DNA from: Scenedesmus sp. ARA3
Taxonomy: Eukaryota; Chlorophyta; Chlorophyceae; Sphaeropleales; Scenedesmaceae
DNA: 64,000 nt
Direction: 5' to 3'
Assembly: GCA_004335835.1 (NCBI GenBank)
Contig: RWJK01000732.1
Coordinates: 1 to 64,000, forward strand
Within the stretch, counting starts at the first letter, position 1. The number at the start of each line of letters is the position of its first letter. The notes beneath the pieces are model-generated. The model did not search any database, was not told the origin of the DNA, and saw nothing but the letters and a program-made list of their open reading frames with translations. This document shows, piece after piece, positions 31,968-42,077 of the stretch. A program made the position numbers and the translations under genes.

Positions 31968-32944
31968 CTATATAGAAAGCAGACCAGCATTGTAGCAACA
32001 GCGGCAGCACAGCAGTAAGGCGTTGGCCAAAGCAGTAGCAGCGCCAGCAGTGCACTCCCCGTGCAGTTGTTCCCACAGCAGCAGGCTAAAGAGTGAGCGG
32101 TTTTGGACAGTTATATTAGATGTCAATGCCAATTTGCACTGGCATCATTTCCTAGTGTGATCCCACGCCACGCAGCTCACCTGCATGTTGCCGTGCGGCA
32201 CAGGCGTGAAACCTTGTGATAACAGCAGAAGCTGGGGAGTCCATACGATACGATTTCGGTGGCAGTTGCTGTGAAGTCCTGTTTTCGGCACGCCTACCAA
32301 GCACACCGGAGTTGGTATCTGAAAAGTCTCAAAAAGGGTTTCGTCTGTTTAATCGCGCGCACAACTCCTGACAACGTCGAATGTTGCATATCAAGCTTAC
32401 AATTGCACACGTATTTTTAAGTTGCCTGATGCGTAGCTGAAGCGGTGGACAGACGCTACGAATGGCTACTTACTGTGCAGCAGCCTCATCAGCTCTTGCA
32501 ATCAACCATAGATGCTGCTGAGTCAGAACTTGCCTTCAAGGCACACGGCGTGTTCACTGTATCAGCAGTATATGGCACACCATCACCACACTGAACAGCA
32601 ACAACCCCACCAGCAACAAAAGAGCAGCACAACCTTGGACTCAGTCTGAACAGGCGGTGTAACACGCACAAGCTGGACAGTGAAGCTGTTCGAACATAGC
32701 ACACGTGTCTATCACCGTGACGGCGCAGGATACCTGACATATCAACCAATGCAGCGAACATCCTACAGCTTCCTGCAGGCCGTTTTATTGCTGTTATGGC
32801 TGCGTTACTGCTTTTGTCACCCTCAACACACGTTATGTGCATGCATTGTATGCAGCAGCGCTGACTATTCCAAGGAGATTAAGGGACGCATCCACATCAA
32901 ACTTGCAAATCAGCAGCACCATAGCAGTGTAGCGCATTTTAGAC
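31968..32944. other. Intergenic between LRR paralogue 1 and SCD2-like gene
   Basis: Should contain the LRR gene's 5' region and the SCD2-like gene's 3' UTR (both minus strand). Only short, non-protein-like frames are present and triplet repeats are sparse. Confidence 0.5.
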
Positions 32945-35900
32945 TCAGCTTGTGCGCAGGCCAGCAGCCTTGGAGGCTTTCGACACTGGTACACCACCGC
33001 CAGACCCCGACCCTGGAAATGACAGCGCTGGCAGCGACATGAGGCCAAAGTTTATCTGGATGCTCTGCTTGGCTGCGCACAGGCTGTCACTCCCGCTGCT
33101 GCCAGTCACCTCGACAGCAGCAACAGGCAGCAGGGAGGGTGACAGATGCAGCTCATCTGTCAGCCCAGCTGAGTGCTGGGCAGGATCCCATGTGTATGCA
33201 GCGTCCATTCCTGCTGCTGCTTCATCATTTGCACCTGCAGCAGCTGCTGCTGCTGCCGCTGAACCTGGCTCTGCCCGCAGTGCTGCTGCAGCGGCTGCTA
33301 TGGAAAGTGGCGTGTTGTCTGCAGCGTTTGAAGGCCCACCCCTGAGTGGCAGCGCCAGTGGCTTGCTGCTGTGCCGCTTCTGCCACATCTGCTGCTCTAT
33401 GCTCAGCACACGCAGCTCCTGCGAGGCAAGCACATTTGCAAATCACACTGCAGCATCACTGCACCATATGTATACTCTTCCTTAGTGACCGTGCTGTATG
33501 CTCCACAGCATTGAAGGTGCTTTATTTTGCATATCCTTGGTCCTCAGAACCCACGAGCCATACAATTTCGTCCTTCTCCCGTACAGCAGCAACAGCACAT
33601 GCTAAGCTCTCCAGGCATCGCTTGCAGCCATGCAAGTTTGGCCAGCATGCGCTGCCACTTAAGGATTAGTTGCGGCGAGACCCACATCCACTGGCGACAC
33701 AGCAGACTATCAAACACGCTACTAGCCCACTCCAGCTGCTGGCCACTGCTGCTTGCCCAGACCACAAATCACATGCAGATCACCCCCTGGAAGCCCTGCC
33801 GCACATCATGGAGGTCACTGAGGCACATCCTGGCAGTACAACACAGATACACATAACAGTCCTCTTCACAAAACAAGCCCAGGCCCCCTGCTCCCACCTG
33901 GAAGCCCTGCCGCACATCCTGGAAGTCCCTGAGGCACGGCTGCCTGTCCATCCTGGCGCGCCACTGCTCTGCACGGCTTACAGACACCTGCACCAGGAAA
34001 CAGCACAGACTCAGGCTTTACCAGCAGGCTTCACCGGCAGGCTGTGTCAGCTCAGGATGGAGCTCCTCAGGCGCTGCCCGTAGTGCCTGGTCATACTCCC
34101 GCTCCTGGAAACACCATTAGGACGATGCCAACGCACAAGCTCTCTACTTGAAGCGAGCGGATGCACAGGAGCAACAGCATGGAATGAGCATGATGATCAC
34201 ACAAGACACTCCTGCTGTTGAATAGAAAGTCCTCAGCGGCTTGCAAACATTGCTTTTCAATCAATTTCAAAAGGTGCTTGCCTGCGGCTCCAGGCCCATC
34301 AGCGCTGCGCTGCCCCACAGGTAGGCCAGGTAGGCAGCCTGCAGCGCCAGCTCACCAGCCTCCTCAGGAGACAGCAGCGCAGCCAGCAGCGGCAGCCCAC
34401 AGCCCTCCTGCAGCAGTTGGCACACCAGGCGCGGCAGGACTACAACTGTCACCTTTGTTGCCACTTGCAAAGTGAACACACGGTGCAGAGGGTTGCAGTC
34501 GTTGTGCAGGGTTTTCACGTGTTCAACAGATGTCCCTCTGCTAACTGGCACTGCAAAGCCGTGATCAAGCACTGCAACCGTGGGGCTGTAGTTTCAGGTG
34601 ATGCCGTCCTTGAACAGCAGGTGCTGCTGTACACATGCAAGCCAGCACATTCAGCAGGATGCAGGTATGCAGTCAAACAGCTCCAAATACATACATAGTC
34701 ACCTGCGCGGCTGGTGGCAGCTGCAGTGTGGTGCGCCGTGCAGCTGCCTGCTGCGACAGCGCTGCCATCACTGCTGCCTCCACTCCTAGCTCCTGCAGCT
34801 GCCTGGCACCCCGCTCGATGCCCACCAGATCAGCAGCAGTGGGGTGCGGGCTGCAGCGCATAAAGCAGCAGATGCCGATGTCATGTGCAGTAATGTGCTA
34901 TATATACCACAGCAGCTTCCGGCTGGCTTGTGCAGGAGGTACCACCATGTTATGATTGGCAGAAGCAGCCACTCAGCAAGCAGTGTGAAGGGGGTGGCAT
35001 TGCTGACTGGCCCACCTGGTGGGAAATGTGCCTGTCCCTGCAGCTTTTGACTGCCAGACAGGGCAAGCCGCACTGCTGCTGCTGCTGCTGGCATGCCCAT
35101 ACAAAGCTTGTTCCTGCAGGATGCAGCGCAAGCACAACACCAATCACAGCAGTTCAAATCAGCCCAAGCGCCATCCGAAAGACGCGTGTCTGCTGCACAA
35201 CGCTGCAACAGATTAGCCAAGCAATTTGCAGAGGTGTGAGCACAGCCCTGCCCTGTGCGCAGCAGATACCGCAGTGCCAAGTCGCACCTTGCGCTGCTGT
35301 AGCAGGGCGCAGACGTGCTGTGCTGACTGTACAATTGCGCTGGTGGGTGGTGCGAGAGCCCTCCAGTAGGCAGCTTTGCTGGCAGCAACCTCTGCATACA
35401 GCCCAAACTGGTGTGCCAGCTCCTGCACAAATTAAATTTAAAATATTCAAAATATTCTGTTTCAGCATGCTGTGCGTCAGATGCTTTTGCTGGCGGCTGC
35501 ATGTGTGCAGAGTGATGCTGTATGGACTGGCTGACAAGCGGCAGCACCTGCTCCAGCATCACCTGTCATACGTTCAGAAACAATTATTGCAATGCTGCCG
35601 ATGTTGCTACCATAGCAGCAGTAGGGTTAACATGGTGCCAGAACCCACATGTAACTATCCTTCATCATAGCACGAGTAGGGGCACCATGCTGCACCACCC
35701 CCGCGTGCAATGCTCGAGCTGCTGGATGCAGTCAAGCCTATCCACTTGCTGGCATCAGCCATGGCCATGCCGCCTCACCCAGTAGTGTGCCAGCCATGCA
35801 CACTGCAGCGCTGCCGCCTCGACCTCCTCAGGCTGCAGCAGCACCGCCTGCAAGGCAGCTGACTCTGCAGGGCAGGCAATGCAACAACAGCGGCTTTGAA

Positions 35901-37716
35901 GATTGAGCAGAAAAAGCAAAACTTGCAGGAAACCGGGAGCATGTGTGCTGGCACCAAGTGGCCTGTGCAACTGCTGGTGCAGGTTGGACGCTGCTGTGCT
36001 TGTCCTTTCTTAGAATTTACGTTGCACAACATCAAGGTGGCCACATAGCCGCTAGCACAGGTGCAACACAAGCATCACATTCTTTACAGGAAAACTCTAC
36101 TGCCGTGATCTGCAAAAGAAACAATGTACAGTATGCGGAGCACACCTGCCAAACACTGCGCGCGGGTGCAGGGTGCATCTGCTTCCTGCAAGGCATCCCT
36201 GGGGCTGCTGAGCTCATCCTGCTGCTGGCCTGAAGATGAGCGAGACTGCAGCAGCTGCCTGCAGGACATGGAGAAATAGACTGTATCATTCAAGCAGTGT
36301 CATTCCCAGCCCAGTCCATGCACTGTCACACCCGCGGCAGGTGTGCTGTGTCACTGCAGCTTGCAGAACCATAGCTCGTATGAGTGGCTGCGTGCCCTCC
36401 ATTCGCGACACGGTGGCTGGACAAGCTGATCTGCAGCTGCACATACATAGCATGCAGCGCTGTGTCACGATGCACAGCTGCAGCCTGCAAGCTCTGCCCT
36501 CGCACCTGTGCTGCTGCCCCAGCTGCCCCTCTGCCAGCTGCAGGCGTGCAGCCAGCTCAGCGTGCTGCCCTCGCAGCAGCTCCAGCTCAGCCCTCAGCAG
36601 CGCTGCCTCCTTGGTGGGGCCCGTGCGTTGCTGCAGCAGCAGGGTTTGCCGCAGCAGGGTTTGCGGCAGCAGGCTTTTGTTGTTGTTGTTGTTGTGGGGC
36701 CACAACAGCTGGAGGGGTGTAAAGAGGGGAGGGCATGGCAGGCAACGAGCGCAACCCTGCTGCTGGTGTGACAGCAGCAACAGCTGCTGCTGCACTGCAG
36801 TGTGACAGCAGCAACAGCTGCTGCTGCACTGCAACGGCTGTGTAGCCGCAGCTGGCTGGCAGCTTCCAAAGCTGCCGTTGACCAAGGCGCCGCTTGCCTT
36901 TTGCAGGCTTCTGCGTCTGCAGCCCCAGCTGTAGGATGCTGTGTTTGTGCTGCTGTGCGCGCTGTTATTGTTGTTGCTGCCGCAGTTGGCCATCAAACTG
37001 TTGCGCTCACCTGCAGGTCTGACTTGATGCTGAATGACCTGAAGTTGCTTGACAGCTCCCCGCTGAGAGCTCTGCTGCTGCTGTTGGCGCCGTCATGCTC
37101 AAGCGCCGCCTGCAGGCATCGCGGAAACACGCTTACCATATGCACTGAATGAACAGCGCGCATGTTTTGCGTGTGCATTACTGCAACGCATACTGTGCTG
37201 TTCCTGATGACATGATGAGGTGGGCCCTCAGTTGCTTTGTATCCAACCATGGTGGGGCCTTTGAGCGCAGTTTTCGGCATCTGCTGGGGGTGGCATACCT
37301 TGCAGGAATCGCCTGGCTTGCGGCCGGTTGCTGCCTGCATGGTTTCCTTGAGCAGGCCTATGGCAGCATAAGACGGCCCTGCAAGCATAAGGTGGCACAC
37401 TATGTAGGATGCTGTCAAAGGTATCCTGACATGAGTACCACAGAACAGGAAGGCAACACACTCGCTGCCACAGCCGCAGCGCGATGATCACCTGACTTGC
37501 TCGCTTTGCTGCGCCCAGCGCTTCTGCCACCGCCAGATTCAGGCTCGGAGGCATCACTCATGCTTTCTCCTGCTGTAGATGCAGAAGGGCTGTATCCCAA
37601 TCTCTGCAAACTTGAATTAGGCGCAGGACAGCAGCCCCAGCCAGCAAGTTGACTCAAAGTTTCAGAGCCCAGCCAGCCTGTGCTGCCTATATTGTTGCAC
37701 AGGTTACTGATTGCAT
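32945..37716 (-). CDS. SCD2-like coiled-coil protein (membrane trafficking), structure partly resolved
   Basis: Supported exons (minus): 37716-37708 (MQS), 37603-37492, 37378-37299, 37109-37011, about 36631-36506, about 36236-36137, about 35868-35774, about 35428-35291, 34850-34703, 34407-34282, 34104 to about 34030, 33987-33898 and 33418-32945. The middle is helical (EAALLRAELELLRGQHAEL). The C-terminal half matches plant STOMATAL CYTOKINESIS DEFECTIVE 2: EVEAAALQCAWLAHYW, FGLYAEVAASKAAYWRALAP, GIERGARQLQELGVEAAVMAAL, EEAGELALQAAYLAYLW, DFQDVRQGFQELRVLSIEQQMW. Plant SCD2 works with SCD1 in clathrin-linked trafficking and cytokinesis. Gaps remain between exons near 36900, 35200 and 34030 where phases did not close. 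The exon ending at 34282 has a GC donor. An Ala/Ser tail follows the last conserved block. Confidence 0.75.
33780..33836 (-). repeat. Echo of an SCD2-like exon tail
   Basis: On the minus strand TGCCTCAGTGACCTCCATGA... GTGCGGCAGGGCTTCCAG copies the end of the exon finishing at 33898 (CLRDFQDVRQGFQ). It is about 115 bp downstream of the original. The following bases are GGGGTGATC, so the donor is shifted or lost. Confidence 0.8.
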
Positions 37717-38102
37717 GGTTGAAGTGGCCTGCAACTATCTGGGTTGGGAAGCGATGCTGAGAAAAGTGCGGAACTCCTTGCCCTAGTGGTGAGTTGACAT
37801 GGCATGCCGAACCCGCAGGACTGGTACCTTGGCAATTTATAGCGCATCAAATTCATCAGAACGCTGCCTTCAACCACCACCGCCACGGTAACACCTGCCG
37901 GGTAAAAAAGTAACTGTGTGGTGTGCTGAGCATACTGAGGAATCTTACCTTCTACCCTGCAGGTCGGCCCGACATACCTCCTTATCACATCGATTTTGCA
38001 ACGTTGGGCGCAGGATTCCTGTCAACAGCTTGGTCGCAACGGCCATCAGCACTGCACGTGCTCGATCCCGTTCCAACCAACGCTCATTGTCGTCTCTCCA
38101 CG
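37717..38102. promoter_or_regulatory. Divergent promoter region SCD2-like / gamma-glutamyl hydrolase
   Basis: 386 bp separate the proposed starts. On the minus strand GCTATAAATTGCC (about 37831-37843) is a good TATA candidate about 120 bp before the SCD2-like ATG. In-frame codons continue upstream of the hydrolase ATG to 37923, but the secretion signal begins at 38103, which favours that start. Confidence 0.55.
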
Positions 38103-41100
38103 ATGGTAAAAGCGCTTCTAAGCTTGCTGGTAGCGTGCATGCTGCTGGCAGGCGTTGTGGCCAGGCCAACCCCACCTAGCAGCGAAGAGGAGAAGCAAGT
38201 GCAAAGCGTGGTGGCCAAGGCGAAGCAGGCTGGCTACAAGAACACAGAGCCATTGATTGGTATTCTTACGCAGCCATGCAGCGACTGCCCGGGCAGGTAC
38301 GTACGCGGATACAGGCTGCCAGGCTGTAACCACGTGAAAAGTAGCTGCTCACGGTACCCGGCGAGCTGACGGCGTTCCATGGCACGTATCGCAGGTCCTA
38401 CATCGGTGCTAGCTATGTGAAGTGGGTGGAGTCTGCTGGAGGTCGTGTGGTGCCCATCAGGTGAGCAGCCAGCTGCAGCAGAAGGGTAGTTGCAAGCTGC
38501 TTGGCAGTACACAGGAAGCGCTGACTGCTGAATGCCGTTGCTGCAGGTTCTACGCATCAGACAAGGAGCTGTACAGGCTGTTCAAGTCTGTGAATGGTCT
38601 GGTGTTGCCGGTGAGTCAGCATTCAGGATGGCCGTGAGCAGCAACAGCAGCAGCACACGCAGTCGTGCACAACCTTGCTGCACCAGATCAGCTGCATGTT
38701 GCAGTCATACGTCTCCTGCAGGAGCAGTGCATGTTATGCTATCGTGCTATAGCTGTCCTTAGGATAGCTGATCAACATGATACCTTGGAGGCACTACAGG
38801 AGATTACTCTGTTCACCAGATCAAACAGCGGGTTTCACACAAACATCTGCTGCACCTGCCGCAATGCCTGTTGCCCTGCGCTGCTGCTGTCCCTTGAACG
38901 CTTGCACCCTGCAGGGCGGCCTCACCTGGTTGTGGCTGGATGCCCCCTACGTCATCACAGCGCGCAAGCTGTTCAATTGGGCCATCCAGGAGAATGACAA
39001 GGGCAACCCTTTCCCTGTGAGTGCCAGGCAGCAGCAGCAGCAGCACAGCCGCACTAGATAGTATGCGCAACAGCCCACAGGCCCTCTCATTGGTTGCTGC
39101 TTGGCTGCCAGCGTCACCAAGTGCCTGCTGCACACCAGGGTTAATAAACACGTAAACAATTGCTTCCTTCCTAAACCTATCGCGCCCCTCTCTTATTTTC
39201 TTCGCTACACGCATACCGATCCACGGCACCTGCCTGGGCTTCCAGCTGCTGCACATCCTGGCCTCTGATCTGCCTCTGACCAAGTCCATTGTATCCCTCT
39301 GCCTCTCTCTGCTCAAAACATTGCCATGCACAGATCCACGGCACCTGCCTGGGCTTTCAGCTGCTGCACATCCTGGCCTCCAACGTGTCCCGCAATGACC
39401 TGCTGGTCGAAACAGACAGCGTGAGCCACCCCAGCACGCTCATCTGGCCGGCTGACGGCGCGGAGCAGCGCAGCCGCATGTTTGGCAGCCTGCCGGTGAG
39501 AAGCAGCAGCTCGTGCCATTGATCTGGTGTCTGGGTGCATGTAAAGATGGACAGTCTAGCATGAAAAATGCAAAGCTGTGCACCTTCAAGCATAGCTGGA
39601 CCAGGAGTTTGGCATGTGTAGAGCTGGGCAAGAGTGCTTGCGTTGCTTGCAAAGGTTGTAGCGCAGCCGCATGTTTGGCAGCTTTGGCAGTGAACGGCGT
39701 CCTGCAACCAGCCGCGTGTTTGGCAACCTGCCGGTGAGCTGGACGCTCAACACAACAGAAGCTGCAGCAAGGTGCTGTGGATATGTTTGGAGAGTCTGGC
39801 GCCAATTTGCAAGCCATGCTTGCAGATCCCTCACCTGTCGCAGGCCAACCTGCACGCCAAGCTCGCACAACCCATCTGGGCCACTTTTACACTCTGCCTT
39901 GAGTTTCACGAGTTTCTCTGGTACTGAAACCCGCTGTGTTTGTGCCCTGTTTCTGTGATGCAGGCTGACCTGCACGCCAAGCTTGCGGATCCCACCCAGA
40001 ACATCGTACTGCCTTGTCCTCTGTTCAGGTCATAACCATTGCTAAATCCTGCCAGCAATAGCACTGAATCCCTGAATCTGCTCCATTTCCCTGCCACAGG
40101 CTGACCTGCACGCCAAGCTTGCGGACCCTACCCAGAACATCGCGCTGCAGAACCACGAGTACGGCATGCCTCCTGCCTTCTACCAGCGCTGGCCTGTGCT
40201 GGGCCAATGGTACAGCATCCTGTCCACCAGCAAGGACAGGAACGGCCTGGAGTACATCAGCACAATGGAGGGCAAGAAGTACCCCTTCACAGGTGAGAGG
40301 TCGGGTTTGTTGATGTCAGGGTAAGCAAGGCTGCTTTTACAGACTTGACCAGGTGCAACTGCTTGCAGCCAGCAAAGTTCACAAGAAGGGCTACAAGCAG
40401 GCTCATTGGCAAGCGTGCATGCACCATGAGTGCGTTCGCACACTCTCTTCGTCGCATGGCGTGTTGTGCCTGTCACAATCAGCAGTTGGTGCCTGCAATG
40501 CACCGTATGTTCTTTTTGCACCTCTTTGCAGCTAGTACCTGTCGTTCTCAGGCTTATGCCGAGAGTCCTCCCACGCACTTGTTCCTGACTTCACTCATGT
40601 TGTTCTGTTTCATGTTGTGCGGCGCACAGGTGTGCAGTGGCACCCCGAGAAGCCCACCAGTGAGTTTGTCATCCTGGTGCTGTTTGCTGAATTGAACGCT
40701 TTGATCCACGTGCTGTTTCTATTTATGCCCCGCAGGCGTGCAGTGGCACCCCGAGAAGCCCACCAGTGAGTTTGGCATGCCAGAGATCCCCCACACGCTG
40801 GACGGCGTGCGCGTGGGGCAGCATGTGGCCAACTACTTTATCGACACAGCACGCTACAGCAGCCACAGGCCTGAGAGTAACGAGGAGGAGCTGGCCATGC
40901 TCATCTACAGCACGCCTCCGGTGTTCAGCGCACGCTTCGAGGTGAGCGCTTGACAGGCTGGCTGTTATATGCGAGTTTGCTGGCATGTTTGAAGCAAGCA
41001 CAATGCTGAGGAGGATGGTTACAAACGTGCAGACCTCTGCTCTTGGGTTCTTCGAGTGGATTATAGCAGTCTGTTTGGAGAAGGTGAAGGTTCGGACATG

Positions 41101-42077
41101 TGCTTGGTACCTAGCAGAGTGACAGCAGCCACAGGCCAGAGAGTAATGAGGAGGAGCTGGTCATGCTCATCTACAGCACACCGCCTGTCTTCAGCGCGCG
41201 CTTCGAGGTGAGAGCAGGGCTATAATAATTGGCTGCTACTTGCGGCTTTCCTGGCGGGATTTAAGCAAGCATGGTGCAGAGGACTTTCACTATCAGCTTG
41301 CAGTCCTCCACACTTGGGTTGACAGGGAATGCCTACAACACGGGTGCTTGACACATAGCTGTGAACCAGCCAGCAGGCGGCACCGTCTGGCGGGCGTGAG
41401 GTGCAGCCGTGTGTGTTATGATCTGTGTGCTGCCAGCTGCCAGCCCGCAGCAGTGCGCTGCTGCTGCTCCTACCCTGCAGACTCACACATGTGCTTGCTG
41501 CTGCTGCTGCTGCTGCTGCTTTCAGACCATGGCCGAGGACAACTATGATGGACCCTACATGACCTACTACTTTGACAAGGTGCGTGCAGCATGTCGTGGC
41601 GTGCATGGCTTGTTGCTGCATGCTTACTAGCTTGTTGCTGCATGCTTACTAGCTTGTTGCTGCATGCTTACTAGCTTGTTGCTGTAAGAAACGGCTGCCA
41701 CATGGCTTGCAGTGGCTGGCAGTGTATTCGGTCAGCGATAGGTGTCGAGTATGCAATCAATGTGCTGATGTCTTGTTTGCCGTGCTGCTGCCCCTGCAGA
41801 AGACTCACCCTCCCAGTGGCCCCGATGTTGCTGCTGGACAAACCATCATAGGTATCAAGTATGCAATCAATGTGCTGATGTCTTGTTTGCCGTGCTGCTG
41901 CCCCTGCAGAAGACGCACCCTCCCAGTGGCCCCGATGATGATGAGCACGAGGGTGGCGGTGACCCTGACAGGCTCAGCAGCAGCAGCAGCAGCAGCAGCG
42001 CAGCAGCACACAGGCTGCAGCGCTCGGACCTCCCCAGCAGCAGCAAGCGCCGCAGCCAACAGGTGGTGGAGGCATGA
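38103..42077 (+). CDS. GGH: Gamma-glutamyl hydrolase (folate hydrolase), secretory/vacuolar
   Basis: Nine exons join in phase to 402 residues: 38103-38296, 38395-38460, 38547-38610, 38915-39016, 39334-39495, 40100-40292, 40736-40941, 41526-41579 and 41910-42077. A signal peptide (MVKALLSLLVACMLLAGVVA) is followed by PLIGILTQPC and SYIGASYVKWVESAGGRVVP. The class-I glutamine-amidotransferase-like core has the nucleophile Cys in IHGTCLGFQLLHILAS and the catalytic His in GVQWHPEKP. The enzyme trims the gamma-polyglutamate tail of folates in the vacuole or outside the cell. The C-terminal about 55 residues (DDDEHEGGG, a Ser run, KRRSQQ) exceed the usual family length and look disordered. Exons 5, 6, 7 and 9 have echoes. 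Confidence 0.97.
39219..40010 (+). repeat. Echoes around GGH exons 5 and 6
   Basis: A head copy of exon 5 at 39219-39305 (ATCCACGGCACCTGCCTGGG) includes the active-site Cys codon, but the AG acceptor is changed to CG. Tail copies of exon 5 are at about 39657-39697 and 39712-39733, the latter with its GTGAGC donor. Head copies of exon 6 start at 39844 and 39964 after GCAG (GCTGACCTGCACGCCAAGCT). Confidence 0.9.
39541..39612. repeat. Dispersed repeat, copy 2
   Basis: Same-strand partner of 9632-9705 (GTAAAGATGGACAGTCTAGC ... CACCTTCAAGC ... GACCAGGAG). It sits in intron 5 of the hydrolase gene. Confidence 0.65.
40630..40670 (+). repeat. Echo of GGH exon 7 head with acceptor
   Basis: GCGCACAG is followed by GTGTGCAGTGGCACCCCGAG, almost identical to the true exon 7 start at 40736, 106 bp downstream. 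The copy keeps codons for VQWHPEKPTSEF, including the catalytic His. Confidence 0.9.
41116..41207 (+). repeat. Echo of GGH exon 7 tail with donor
   Basis: AGTGACAGCAGCCACAGGCC through CGCGCTTCGAG then GTGAGA copies the last about 85 bp of exon 7 (true end 40941). The frame for SHRPESNEEELVMLIYSTPP is intact. Confidence 0.92.
41608..41690 (+). repeat. 22-bp minisatellite in GGH intron 8
   Basis: GCTTGTTGCTGCATGCTTACTA is repeated three and a half times without mismatch between 41608 and about 41690. Confidence 0.9.
41741..41940 (+). repeat. 110-bp tandem duplication including GGH exon 9 head
   Basis: The block from GTATGCAATCAATGTGCTGA through CCCCTGCAG and the first codons of exon 9 (KTHPPSGPD) occurs at about 41749-41830 and 41859-41940. 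The second is the true exon (41910). Exon head, acceptor and about 60 bp of intron were copied as one unit. Confidence 0.93.
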
